64,000 bases of DNA, taken from NCBI GenBank assembly GCA_905215525.1, contig CAJMQJ010000005.1, forward strand, positions 62,001-126,000. The letters are read 5' to 3'. This document shows, piece after piece, positions 14,755-25,598 of this stretch. The translations under genes and the position numbers were made by a program. Source of the stretch: an uncultured bacterium. GTDB lineage: Bacteria > Actinomycetota > Coriobacteriia > Coriobacteriales > Coriobacteriaceae. Numbering within the stretch: position 1 is the stretch's first letter; every line of letters starts with the position of its first letter. The notes under the pieces are model-generated. The model was not told where the DNA came from. It did no database searches and worked only from the letters and a program-made list of their open reading frames with translations.

Positions 14755-16580
14755 TCCAGGTTCCTCCCTCCGCGGAACGCGCCAAAGCCAAAGTGGTCGC
14801 AACGCAGGCAGCGGCTTGCCTCCTGGCGTGCCTTCTCCTCGGTAAGGCCCTGCTCGACCAGATTCCAATCGTGGATGCGCTCGCCGGCCTCGCGCTCGCC
14901 CAGCTCGCAGCGGCCGCACTCGTGCTTGCCCTTAAACTGCACGGTCGGCAGCTCAACGTCGAGCTTGATCTTGTGGTCAAAGCCCAGATAGCGGTCGATA
15001 TTTGCCGAAGCAACGCGGCCGGCGTTGATGGCACGGATGACCGTGGCGGGGCCGGTCTGGCAGTCGCCGCCGCTAAAGAGGCCGTCGAAGTTGGGCACGG
15101 CACCGTCCGAGTCGGTGACCACGCAGCCCCACTTGCAGGCAATGCCCATCTCCTCAAACGGCTTGGAATCGATGTCCTGGCCAATGGCCACAAACACGCG
15201 CTCGCAGGGAATGACGCGCTCGGGCGTGGCGGCGGCACGCGGGGCCGGACGCCCACGACGGGGCGCGCCGATAATCTGCGGCTGCACGCGCAGGCCACTC
15301 ACGCGACTTTCCTCGCCCGTCTCGATAGCGAGCGGGGCGGTCAACTCCAGCACCTCGCAGCCCTCGGCCTGGGCGCCGGCGATCTCGGCGTCCTGGGCCG
15401 TCATGTCGCAGATGCGACGGCGGTAGACGATGCTCACCTTTTCGGCACCGCAGCGCACGGCGGAGCGCGCCACGTCCATGGCCACGTTGCCGCCGCCGAT
15501 GACGCACACGCGCTGGCCGCTCAGGTCGGGCAGCTCGTCGTCGCCGATGGCGCGCAGCATCTTGACGGCCGACTCCACGCCGAGCGCTTCCTCGCCCGGA
15601 AGGCCGAGCTTCTTATCGCTGTGGGCGCCAATGGCCAGGTAGACGGCATCGAACTCGTCGCGCAGGTGGGCAAGTTCCTCGCCGTTGACGGAGTGATCGA
15701 GCTCAACGTCGATGCCGGCGCTCAAGATCCAGTCGATCTCGGCCTGCAGGCGCTCGCGCGGCAGACGATAGCTGGGGATGCCATAGCGCAGCATGCCGCC
15801 CAGGTGGTGGCGCTGCTCAAAGATGGTCACCTTATGGCCCATCACGGCCAGGTAGTAGGCGCAGGAAAGGCCGGCCGGGCCGCCGCCGATCACGGCGACG
15901 CGCTTGCCGGTGTTGTCCACTACATGCGGCTTGTGGTCGTTGAGGTCACTGTGCTCGACGGCAAAACGCTTGAGGGCGAGGATGTTCATGGGGTCGTCGA
16001 CCATGCCACGGCGGCAGTGCATCTCGCAGGGATGCTCGCACACCAGGCCGCAGACGAGCGGCAGCGGATTGTTCTTGCGGATGACCTTGACGGCGTCGGC
16101 ATAGCGGCCGGCCTCGACCAGCGAAATGTACCCGGGAATGTCGACGTGCGCCGGGCAGCCCGAAACGCACGGGACGCGGGCCTCGCGGTCAAAGCCGCAG
16201 GAGTGCTCGCGGATGTGGTGCTCAAAGTCGTCGCGGAAGCCACGGATAGCCGTAAGTGCCATAGCACCGGCCTCGTAACCGATGGCGCAGTCGCTCGAAA
16301 GATAGATGGTGCGGGCGGTGCGCTCGATCAAATTGAGCGTGGACTCGTCGGCGCGGCCCTCGAGCACATCGGCGAGCAGGTCGCTCAGCGCGCTCAGGCC
16401 CACGCGGCAGGGCGTGCACTTGCCGCAGCTCTGGGTGGAGCACAGGTTGACGAGCGCTGCCGTAAACTCAACGGGGCACGGGGCGAGCGAACTCACCGCC
16501 AGACGGCGTCCAAGCGCATCGTGCAGGTCGTCCATGACGGCCTGAGCGTGGCTGCGTTCCATTACATGCAGTCGTGCCAT
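14748..16580 (-). CDS. NuoF-type Fe-S domain fused to GltD-like NAD(P)H oxidoreductase
   Basis: A 610-residue electron-transfer subunit for the hydrogenase. Residues 1-125 match only the C-terminal Fe-S part of NuoF/HydB (SCGKCTPCR, Cys 52/55/58). The FMN/NADH-binding part of NuoF is absent. A Fer4_20-type cysteine domain follows (CVSGCPAHVDIPGY), then a GltD/SfrB-like flavoprotein with two nucleotide folds: GGGPAGLSCAYY (about 231) and GGGNVAMDVARS (about 360). A further cysteine cluster lies near the C-terminus (CGRCELG, CLRCDH). NAD(P)H oxidation therefore probably occurs at the GltD-like FAD. ATG at 16580 follows GAGGGG. It is the first gene of the four-gene operon. Confidence 0.88.
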   Translation of the reverse strand: MARLHVMERSHAQAVMDDLHDALGRRLAVSSLAPCPVEFTAALVNLCSTQSCGKCTPCRVGLSALSDLLADVLEGRADESTLNLIERTARTIYLSSDCAIGYEAGAMALTAIRGFRDDFEHHIREHSCGFDREARVPCVSGCPAHVDIPGYISLVEAGRYADAVKVIRKNNPLPLVCGLVCEHPCEMHCRRGMVDDPMNILALKRFAVEHSDLNDHKPHVVDNTGKRVAVIGGGPAGLSCAYYLAVMGHKVTIFEQRHHLGGMLRYGIPSYRLPRERLQAEIDWILSAGIDVELDHSVNGEELAHLRDEFDAVYLAIGAHSDKKLGLPGEEALGVESAVKMLRAIGDDELPDLSGQRVCVIGGGNVAMDVARSAVRCGAEKVSIVYRRRICDMTAQDAEIAGAQAEGCEVLELTAPLAIETGEESRVSGLRVQPQIIGAPRRGRPAPRAAATPERVIPCERVFVAIGQDIDSKPFEEMGIACKWGCVVTDSDGAVPNFDGLFSGGDCQTGPATVIRAINAGRVASANIDRYLGFDHKIKLDVELPTVQFKGKHECGRCELGEREAGERIHDWNLVEQGLTEEKARQEASRCLRCDHFGFGAFRGGRNLEW

Positions 16581-16645
16581 AAGATCCCCTCTCATGCGGC
16601 AGCCCAGAGGCGAGGCCGGGCGAAGTTGCTACACACACAACACTG

Positions 16646-16666
16646 ACCTAAAAAGTTGTTAGGTCT
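16646..16666. promoter_or_regulatory. inverted repeat upstream of the hydrogenase operon
   Basis: CCTAA..TTAGG type palindrome around AAAGTTG, about 70 bases upstream of the first hydrogenase gene. It could be an operator. It does not match the Rex or FNR consensus. Confidence 0.25.
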
Positions 16667-16766
16667 CCACGCAGTTCGGCAGGCGGTATGAAATGTCACC
16701 CTCGGCGGTGAAATAGAACATTACCGCAGATAAATGCCATATTTGATAAAACGCGTTACCAAATGA

Positions 16767-16804
16767 CAATGCCCCGCCCACGCAATCGCGTGGACGGGGC
16801 ATTG
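16767..16804 (-). terminator. hairpin after the GH4 gene
   Basis: Arms CAATGCCCCGCCCACGC and GCGTGGACGGGGCATTG (17 bp, one mismatch) with a 4-nt loop, 33 bases past the stop of the leftward phospho-glucosidase gene. There is no strong T-tract. Confidence 0.6.
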
Positions 16805-16836
16805 CTCCAGGTATGCGGCCGGCGACCCTGTTGCTT

Positions 16837-18219
16837 TTACTTAAGCTCGGGCCAGTAACCCTTGTTGGCCTCGATCATGTCGTCGAGAACCTCCTTGGCG
16901 ACCTTCATCGAAGGCACGGTCTTGTTGAGAGTGAAGGCCTTGAGCGCCTTCTCGTAAGAACCCTCGATCGTAGCCTCGACCACGAGCTTCTCGGAGTTCA
17001 GCTGCTGCATCATGAGGCCCTGCTGGAACAGAGGAATGTTGTCGCGGCTGATGACCTCGGGGCCATTCTTGCCAATGTAGGCAGGCAGCTCGACCATAGC
17101 GTCGTAGGGCATGTTGGGGATAGCGCCCTTGTTCTCGCAAATGACCAGGAAGCGCTGCTTGGTGTCGTTCTTCAGAGCGATAGCCAGATCGGCAATCCAG
17201 TCGCCGTGGCTGCCCGCATAGAACGTGCTCTCGTCGATCTCGCCCGTCTTCTCGTAGTGGTCGATGCCGTCGAAGAGGTTCTTCTCACGCGTCTCCTCAA
17301 CCTCGTTAGCACGGGTGCGCTCGGGGTTGGAATGCTCGACGAACTCCTTCTGCTGCAGGTAGTAGTTCAGATACGTGTTGGGCAGGTACTCCGGGAAGCA
17401 CTCCATGATCTCGTACTCGCCCTTCCAGACGTAGTACCAGCTGCCCTTGGTGTGGCGGTTCTGCTCGGGGTGCTCGTCGGTGGTCTCCTCGGGCTTCTTA
17501 GACATCAGCGAGCCCATGCCCTTGAGGTACGAATCGGGCAGCAGAATCTCGTGCTCCTTGATGTACTCGCGCAGCTGCGGGAGCACCTCCTCGCCCTTGT
17601 GGCGGATCGAGGTGAACCAGCCAAAGTGGTTGAGGCCAAAGTAATCGTACTCGACATCCTTCTTGTCGATATCGAGTGCGGCGCAAACCACGTCGATGAT
17701 CGCGATCGGCATGTCGCAGATGTTGATGATGCGAGCGTTGGGGCGCAGGACGCGGCAGCCCTCGGAGACGATGGCGGCAGGGTTGGAATAGTTAAGAATC
17801 CAGTAATCCTTCTTGGCGTACTTCTCAACGTCATCGATCAGCTCAACCATGGGGAAGATGGTGCGCATGCCGTAGGCAAGGCCGCCGCAACCGCAGGTCT
17901 CCTGACCCACGCAGCCGTGACGCAGCGGAATCTTCTCGTCCTGCTCGCGCATGGCATAGCCGCCCACGCGCATCTGGGCAAACACGAAGCTCGCGTCCGT
18001 AAAGGCAGTCTCCTTGTCGGTGGTCACCGTGAGCTTGATGTCCAGGCCAAGGTCCTCGTGCAAAATCCAGTCCACGAGCACGCCGATCTTGCGCTGGCGC
18101 TCCTCGTTGATGTCGTACAGACGAATCTCATCAACGTCAAGCTCGTCCTTGCGCAGAGCGATGGATTTGACGATGCCGGGGGTAAAGGTGGATCCGCCAC
18201 CACACAGAGTAATGATCAT
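16837..18219 (-). CDS. 6-phospho-alpha-glucosidase, GH4
   Basis: NAD- and Mn-dependent glycoside hydrolase family 4 enzyme (460 residues). It cleaves phosphorylated alpha-glucosides such as maltose 6'-phosphate delivered by the PTS. The N-terminal NAD fold reads ITLCGGGSTFTPG. The segment CGCGGLAYGMRT and the metal ligands Cys 168 (NICDMP) and His 198 (GLNHFGWF) agree with GlvA/MalA/AglB. ATG is three bases after the stop of the EIICB gene, so it is in the same operon. Substrate range beyond alpha-glucosides cannot be inferred. A GH4 6-phospho-beta-glucosidase is less likely given the GlvA-like signature. Confidence 0.92.
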   Translation of the reverse strand: MIITLCGGGSTFTPGIVKSIALRKDELDVDEIRLYDINEERQRKIGVLVDWILHEDLGLDIKLTVTTDKETAFTDASFVFAQMRVGGYAMREQDEKIPLRHGCVGQETCGCGGLAYGMRTIFPMVELIDDVEKYAKKDYWILNYSNPAAIVSEGCRVLRPNARIINICDMPIAIIDVVCAALDIDKKDVEYDYFGLNHFGWFTSIRHKGEEVLPQLREYIKEHEILLPDSYLKGMGSLMSKKPEETTDEHPEQNRHTKGSWYYVWKGEYEIMECFPEYLPNTYLNYYLQQKEFVEHSNPERTRANEVEETREKNLFDGIDHYEKTGEIDESTFYAGSHGDWIADLAIALKNDTKQRFLVICENKGAIPNMPYDAMVELPAYIGKNGPEVISRDNIPLFQQGLMMQQLNSEKLVVEATIEGSYEKALKAFTLNKTVPSMKVAKEVLDDMIEANKGYWPELK

Positions 18220-18222
18220 TGT

Positions 18223-19839
18223 TTACTGCTCCTTCTCAATTGCGTTTTCGACCTTGTCGCGCATCTCGGCGACCTTCATGCCAAAGATGATCTGAATGTT
18301 GTTACCGTTGCGGTTGATGCCGCTGTTGGGCACGTGGTTGATGAGGTTCTCATCGATGAGGTCCGGGTTCTTAACGTTCACGCGGAGACGCGTAAAGCAG
18401 TTCTCGAGCTCCTCGATGTTATCCTTGCCGCCAAGACCTGCGACCAGATCGGCGATGCCCGCATCGACGCCCTCTGCGGGAGCCGCGGCAACAGCGCCCT
18501 GCTTCACCGCGACAGACGCGGCGGCCTCGCCCTCGGCAACGGACTCGGCGAGCTCGGACTCCTCCTCGCGACCAGGCGTGTGGAGGTTGAGCTTCTTAAT
18601 AAGGAAGGTGAAGAGGAAGAAGTACAGCGCGGCGTTGACGACTCCGAGCACGAGCATCATCGGCCAGTTGGTCTTATCGACACCAAGAACCAGGTTGGAA
18701 ACCACGATGTTGATGATGCCGCCTGCAGTCGAAGCGGGCACGGAGAGGACCTTGAGCAGGACCAGGAAGATACCGGAAAGAACCGAGTGAACGACAAAGA
18801 GCACGGGAGCGGCAAAGACAAAGAGGAAGTCCATGGGCTCGGTGACACAGGAGAGCACGGCGGTGATGATCAGCGGGATGATAACGGCCTTGGTCTTATC
18901 CTTGTTCCCCTTGTAAGCGGTGAAGATAAAGGCGAGACCGATACCGATGTAGGGCCACAGGTTGTTGAAGGTGTAGCTGTTGAAGTAGGTGCTATCGGAG
19001 AAGGGCTGGCCCGTCATTGCCATCTCGGCGACACGGATGGGATAGGCGCCGGCGATAACCTGATCGCCCAGCGTCAGGGTGCCGCCCACATCGGAGAACT
19101 GGAACGGGGTGTAGATGAGGTGATGCAGACCGGTAGGAACGAGCAGCTTGTTGAGCATGCCGTAGATAAACAGACCGATGTTGCCCGACTCCTTAATGAT
19201 GCCGGCAACGGAGGAGATGGCACCCTGAACCGGAGGCCAAACGATGCAGAAGCCAGCACCCATGATCCAGGAAATGATGATCATGATCAGGAACGGAAAA
19301 CGAACGCCCGAGAACATCGAAAGGGCAATGGGGAACTGCTTGTTCGAGTACTTGTTGAACACGGCACCGGTGATGCAACCAAGAATGATGCCGCCAAACA
19401 CGCCGGTATCGAGCACCTGAATGCCCATAACGGTGCTCTGGCCGGTTCCGGTAAGGCCGAGCATGCCGCTCGCTTCGGCAAGAGAGCCGGTGGCGTTGAG
19501 CACGATGTTGTTAGCCTGCAGGAACAGGAAGAACGACATCAGGGCGATCAGCGAAGCATGGCCCTTGTTCTTCTTTGCCATGGCGCCGGCGATGCCCACG
19601 CAGAACAGAATCGAGAGGTTGTTGATGATAAACATCAGCGACTGATAGACAACGGCGCCCACAAGCTGGAACGGACCGGAGCCCAGCACAGGGATCACGG
19701 CGCAGATGGTCTTGTTGGTCAGAATAATGCCCACGATGAGCAGAATGCCGGCAACCGAGAGATACATCATCGGCTGAACGATTGACTTCGCGAACACCTC
19801 CAACGGCGCTTTGAAATTGAACTTCTTTTTTGCGGTCAT
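18223..19839 (-). CDS. PTS EIICB, alpha-glucoside/maltose type
   Basis: Membrane sugar permease and phosphotransferase of 538 residues. The EIIC domain (about residues 10-400) has roughly ten membrane segments and the 'LVPTGLHHLIYTPFQF' and 'TEPMDFLFVF' motifs of the glucose/maltose class. An Ala/Glu-rich linker leads to a C-terminal EIIB domain with the phospho-Cys in ENCFTRLR. No EIIA is attached; a separate EIIA gene is two genes upstream. ATG at 19839 follows GGGGAG with a 7-nt spacer. The frame is open to 19866. Together with the GH4 enzyme it forms an alpha-glucoside uptake route. Confidence 0.92.
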   Translation of the reverse strand: MTAKKKFNFKAPLEVFAKSIVQPMMYLSVAGILLIVGIILTNKTICAVIPVLGSGPFQLVGAVVYQSLMFIINNLSILFCVGIAGAMAKKNKGHASLIALMSFFLFLQANNIVLNATGSLAEASGMLGLTGTGQSTVMGIQVLDTGVFGGIILGCITGAVFNKYSNKQFPIALSMFSGVRFPFLIMIIISWIMGAGFCIVWPPVQGAISSVAGIIKESGNIGLFIYGMLNKLLVPTGLHHLIYTPFQFSDVGGTLTLGDQVIAGAYPIRVAEMAMTGQPFSDSTYFNSYTFNNLWPYIGIGLAFIFTAYKGNKDKTKAVIIPLIITAVLSCVTEPMDFLFVFAAPVLFVVHSVLSGIFLVLLKVLSVPASTAGGIINIVVSNLVLGVDKTNWPMMLVLGVVNAALYFFLFTFLIKKLNLHTPGREEESELAESVAEGEAAASVAVKQGAVAAAPAEGVDAGIADLVAGLGGKDNIEELENCFTRLRVNVKNPDLIDENLINHVPNSGINRNGNNIQIIFGMKVAEMRDKVENAIEKEQ

Positions 19840-19938
19840 AGCGGTACTCCCCTTCCTTTTCCGCAAATTAAGACAGATGTGCCCTGGACAAGACCGTGAG
19901 CCTTGCCTTATATCAATCGATGTGTGGGCACGTTATGC

Positions 19939-20793
19939 CTAGAGACCAGGTTCTCCAAGCAGGTTAACAATGTGATATGCGAGATAACTCTTCTCGGCAT
20001 CGGTAACGACAACGTTATAGGTAGACGCTAAGTGGTCGGCAATTGACTCCGCACACGAGAACGCCCTCGGATACGCCGTTTCATCGATACGGAACAGCGC
20101 GTCGCCATTGACCTGCCCCGCCGCGGGATCGAGCGCCCGCTGCGCAAAAAACTGCAGATGGCGAACGAAACGCTCGTACGGCAACGAGGTGACGTCAAGG
20201 GTCGTGGCATAGTGCTCGGAAACAATCGCGAGCACGTCGCGAACAAGCTGGACCGAAACAATCAGACGGTCAGAGCGCTGCGGCATGGTGGCGTTGACGA
20301 TATGCAGCGTAATAAAACCCTGCTCTTCTTCGCTCATCTGGATGCCCATATACTCCTTGATAATCTGCAGCGCACGGCCCGCAAGCGCATACTCCTTGCG
20401 ATAGAACTGCTGGATCTCGAGCAGCAACGGATTCACGCAGGGGACGCCCTTACGCTCGCGCTCCAAAGCAAGACTGATATGGTCTGCGAGAGCAATGAGG
20501 ATCTTGTCGTTGATATCAACATTGAGCTCTCGACGGAGCATCTGAACAATGTCCTCGGAAATCACGAGGTTGACGGTGGGAATGGACTCCAAAAGATGTG
20601 CCAAGCGGTCAATCGTGCGCGAATCCTGAGAAGTGCCCTCCTGCAGCGCATAGGTCTTTTCGACCGATGCCTCATCGATAGCGTCGCCGGCATGACGGCC
20701 AAAGCAGAGGCCTCGACCGATGACAATGAGCTCGGAGCCATCGTCCGAAGTGACCATTGCGACGTTGTTGTTGAAAACTCGCTTGATAACCAC
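19939..20793 (-). CDS. licT: BglG/LicT-family transcription antiterminator
   Basis: RNA-binding antiterminator controlled by PTS phosphorylation (284 residues). The N-terminal CAT domain (about 1-55: VIKRVFNNNV, IGRGLCFGRHAGD) binds a ribonucleic antiterminator hairpin. PRD1 and PRD2 follow, with histidines in LADHISLA, FITLHIVN, RHLQFF and LAYHIVN as phosphorylation sites. Two GTG starts are possible: 20805, four codons upstream, and 20793, which gives the family-like N-terminus and is preferred. It lies between the EIIA and EIICB genes and probably regulates the whole operon. A candidate target hairpin lies at 21405-21436. Confidence 0.9.
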   Translation of the reverse strand: MVIKRVFNNNVAMVTSDDGSELIVIGRGLCFGRHAGDAIDEASVEKTYALQEGTSQDSRTIDRLAHLLESIPTVNLVISEDIVQMLRRELNVDINDKILIALADHISLALERERKGVPCVNPLLLEIQQFYRKEYALAGRALQIIKEYMGIQMSEEEQGFITLHIVNATMPQRSDRLIVSVQLVRDVLAIVSEHYATTLDVTSLPYERFVRHLQFFAQRALDPAAGQVNGDALFRIDETAYPRAFSCAESIADHLASTYNVVVTDAEKSYLAYHIVNLLGEPGL

Positions 20794-20811
20794 GGTACCC
20801 ACCACAAGAAT

Positions 20812-21324
20812 TTACTCGGAAAGCCAGACGACAGGCTCTTTAACAGCAACAGGGCCGGAAGCGTGCTCACGAAGAGTCGAGTTCTCCGAACGCTCGCACA
20901 CGATAACGAAGACCGTGGGATCGAAGCCGGCGGCGCGGACCGCGTCGAAATCGACCTCGACGAGGGGCTGGCCCGCGTCGACATGGTCACCCTGGGCAAC
21001 AAGCGCATGGAAGCCCTTGCCCTCAAGTTTAACAGTGTCGATTCCGATATGCAGCATCACCTGAGCAGAGCTGTCGTCGGACATGATGCCCAGTGCATGC
21101 TCGGTCGGGAACAGCGCCGCGACGGTACCGGAAACAGGAGCGCACACCGTTCCCTCTTGGGGAACCACGGCAACGCCATCGCCCACGGCACGGCTGCTAA
21201 AAGCGGGGTCATTGGTATTTTCTAGATGAACAAGCTCGCCGGAAACAGGAGCGAGGATTTCGAACTCGGAAGTTGCAGTCTTCTGCTCATCCGAACCGCC
21301 CATCAGGCGAGAAAAGAAACCCAT
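20812..21324 (-). CDS. PTS EIIA, glucose (Crr) type
   Basis: Soluble phosphotransferase domain of 170 residues. The active His is in VMLHIGIDTVKLEG, and APVSGELVHLE and GDGVAVVP are class motifs. It should pass phosphate from HPr to the EIIB of the EIICB protein encoded downstream. The longest frame to 21387 has no ribosome site. ATG at 21324 follows GAAGGG. It is the first gene of the operon, about 80 bases after a structured leader. Confidence 0.9.
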   Translation of the reverse strand: MGFFSRLMGGSDEQKTATSEFEILAPVSGELVHLENTNDPAFSSRAVGDGVAVVPQEGTVCAPVSGTVAALFPTEHALGIMSDDSSAQVMLHIGIDTVKLEGKGFHALVAQGDHVDAGQPLVEVDFDAVRAAGFDPTVFVIVCERSENSTLREHASGPVAVKEPVVWLSE

Positions 21325-21404
21325 GGTGGCATGTCCCTTCATAAATATAGCCCAACCAAAATCAAGCGAATGCATCCATAGAGACACATCCGTTCAAAGA
21401 CTTT

Positions 21405-21436
21405 GGTTAGGCCCACGTCCGAGGGACTCGGTAACC
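21405..21436 (-). promoter_or_regulatory. candidate antiterminator (RAT-like) hairpin in the PTS operon leader
   Basis: On the minus strand an outer stem GGTTA/TAACC and an inner stem CCGAG/CTCGG are separated by an asymmetric internal loop. The layout is like the RNA targets of BglG/LicT proteins, but the sequence differs from the known consensus. TACAAT (complement of 21459-21464) upstream is a likely -10 box. Confidence 0.3.
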
Positions 21437-21609
21437 TTCCGCATTTCTTTTTACGGGAGCTATTGTAGACAAGCCCAAAGCCGGAACAATCATTATGACC
21501 GGTGAACGGTATTTATTCTCCGATAAACGGTATCTATCTATGCGGCACTTGGGGACGTTCCTTTTCTGCCGGCACCCAGGGACACTCCTTGCTCTGGCCC
21601 CTTTGCACC

Positions 21610-21642
21610 AAAAAGGGCCCCGAGCGTAGTTGCTCGGGGCCC
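21610..21642 (-). terminator. intrinsic terminator of the DEAD-box helicase gene
   Basis: On the minus strand the stem GGGCCCCGAGC/GCTCGGGGCCC (11 bp) with a 6-nt loop is followed by TTTTT. Confidence 0.92.
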
Positions 21643-21676
21643 TTAGCTTGCCTCACACTAGCGTGCGACGCGTATG

Positions 21677-23875
<2,199 letters not shown>

Positions 23876-24147
23876 ATGTTGTTGTTCCTTATCTGCACGC
23901 GCAATGGGCACGGCATGCGGCCGCGCGGGCGTGCTTGGTAGTGCGCTAATACATACAAAAACGGGTGCGCACAGAGAGGACGTTGCTCAGCACGCTGGCG
24001 ATCGCTTTGGCAGCCCTATCACGCGCCGTCCAGACGCAGCAGCTCTAAGCGATGGAGCAGATTCGCCGCCGGTTAGTATACCCGTGCTTCGCATGCCCCC
24101 ACGTAAACCACAGATGACGAGGCGGATGAGGCGGGTCTGGGCCGATT

Positions 24148-24285
24148 GTCTCAATCTGTAACATCTACAGGGCAAATCTTCCTCTACGTGTTACAGATCG
24201 AGACAAACGGTCGACACGGCCCACAAACGTCTCAATCTGTAACAGTTACGGAGCAAAACCGGCCCCAATTGTTACAGATCAAGAC
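24148..24285. repeat. family I palindrome array A (2 units)
   Basis: Two 57-bp elements (24148-24204, 24229-24285) start 81 bp apart. Each has a left arm GTCTCAATCTGTAAC, a 27-nt core, and an inverted right arm GTTACAGATCGAGAC (or CAAGAC). The 24-bp interval contains CGGTCGAC, also found in the interval of array C. The array sits in the 589-bp gap between the divergent helicase and FHA genes. The rest of that gap holds only the FHA promoter. Confidence 0.95.
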
Positions 24286-24351
24286 AGAGGGAAATTTCCG
24301 TCCAGTCCAAACCAAATCTCTCAGTCTTCCTGCAATTTCGAACATGTGGCC

Positions 24352-24357
24352 TATAAT
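24352..24357 (+). promoter_or_regulatory. -10 box of the FHA-kinase locus
   Basis: TATAAT 108 bases upstream of the GTG start of the FHA gene, in an AT-rich stretch after array A. Confidence 0.45.
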
Positions 24358-24464
24358 GTTGCTTTGGTTACGCTATATATTGCGCAGCCATTTAATACGT
24401 CGCCCACCGGGGGGCATTAATTCCTATCGCCATATTGGCTAGGAAGCAATCAAAGGAGGTATCC

Positions 24465-25427
24465 GTGGCAGCAGAGACGCCTTGCTCGGTCCTCTATAAC
24501 GATATTCGCTCGTTCGGCGGTCTTAAACATCTCGAGATCGCCCGAATGCTCATCAATGGAAACTCTTATCTCGGCAGTACCCTGCTCGAGAAATGCTCTT
24601 CCAACCGCTCGTATCTCACCCGTTACATCGTCCATCGCGAGCCTGACCAGTGCGCGCCCGCCATCTACAGCGACTTTGCCGTCACCACGCTCAATCTTTC
24701 CGCGGCAATCTGCAGCAAGCTCGGCGGCGGCGAGTCCGCCTATCAGGCAATCGCCGAGCACTATCGCGGCCCGGCCGCCAACGAAATGATGTCGGCTCTC
24801 GCCAGCTACAAGCTGGACAGCCGCCTATATGCAAATGCCCTCAATCACATCGACAACTTTGACGGCAATGCCGTGCGCGAGAAGAGCACGCTTTACCTTA
24901 TGCTCTTTGTGGCAACGGGGGCGCTCGCCGACCCCATCCAAGGCGTGGCCACCGTCGAGCGCTTTTGCGACAGCAAGACAGGCGGGCACTTTGGCACCAC
25001 CGAGACCACCGTCGGCCGTGGTTTTTTGAGCAGCTTGGATCAACCGCGCACCGTCGCCCCCAACCTCGGTCTGCTCAGGACACATGCCGACAACTGCGTC
25101 GACATGCAAATCCATCCCCTCACACGCGATCCGCGCGGCACCGTGATTGGTTCTTTGCCCAAAACCTCGCCCAGCATCACCGATGTAGGCGCTGATGCAT
25201 CGCGTGAGCATCTCCGCATTTGGCTCGAGGGTGGGCACTGGTACGCCCAGGGCCTTGGGTCGACCAACGGCACAGTGCTCGAATCGGGCGCGGGCGACGG
25301 CGATATTGTGATTGAGCCGCCCCGCGACCAACGAAAGCCCGGCAAAGTCTATCCCCCGGTGGAAATCGAAAACAGCGACAGGCTCCATCTGGGTCTCTAC
25401 ACGACATTCCTTGTCATCGTGGACTAG
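24465..25427 (+). CDS. FHA-domain protein
   Basis: A 320-residue cytoplasmic protein. Residues 1-200 are helical and unrecognised. Residues 225-318 form a forkhead-associated domain, with SREHLRIW and GSTNGT, that binds phosphothreonine peptides. The start is GTG at 24465 behind a strong AAAGGAGG with a 6-nt spacer. An upstream TTG would add ten residues. A Ser/Thr kinase gene follows after 171 bases, so the FHA protein is probably its substrate or reader. The pair is enclosed by palindrome arrays A and B. Confidence 0.85.
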   Translation: MAAETPCSVLYNDIRSFGGLKHLEIARMLINGNSYLGSTLLEKCSSNRSYLTRYIVHREPDQCAPAIYSDFAVTTLNLSAAICSKLGGGESAYQAIAEHYRGPAANEMMSALASYKLDSRLYANALNHIDNFDGNAVREKSTLYLMLFVATGALADPIQGVATVERFCDSKTGGHFGTTETTVGRGFLSSLDQPRTVAPNLGLLRTHADNCVDMQIHPLTRDPRGTVIGSLPKTSPSITDVGADASREHLRIWLEGGHWYAQGLGSTNGTVLESGAGDGDIVIEPPRDQRKPGKVYPPVEIENSDRLHLGLYTTFLVIVD

Positions 25428-25505
25428 CGCGGGCGGTGATCGAAAGACGGTCGCCGTCCGTCTTTCGTCTTCTACCTTCTGCGTCGTAAACGACAATACT
25501 CAGCG

Positions 25506-25566
25506 GTATACGTGGGCAGTGCGGCTATCATGGTATTTTACCGATATCCGCACTGCCCACGTATAC
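25506..25566. repeat. 19-bp perfect inverted repeat upstream of the kinase
   Basis: GTATACGTGGGCAGTGCGG and its exact complement enclose a 23-nt loop that is itself partly self-complementary (GGTATTTTACC). It ends 32 bases before the kinase start. It could terminate the FHA transcript or act as an operator. No T-tract follows. Confidence 0.75.
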
Positions 25567-25598
25567 GCGCGGCAACCCATGCCAGACAAAGGAACGCC

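Noticed and set aside
16646..16666. Rex or FNR site upstream of the hydrogenase operon
   Set aside because: The palindrome does not match TTGTGAA-type Rex or TTGAT-type FNR half-sites. It is listed only as an unassigned inverted repeat.
16813..19785. 990-residue open frame opposite the GH4 and EIICB genes
   Set aside because: It spans two well-supported genes on the other strand and has no ribosome site or recognisable domain.
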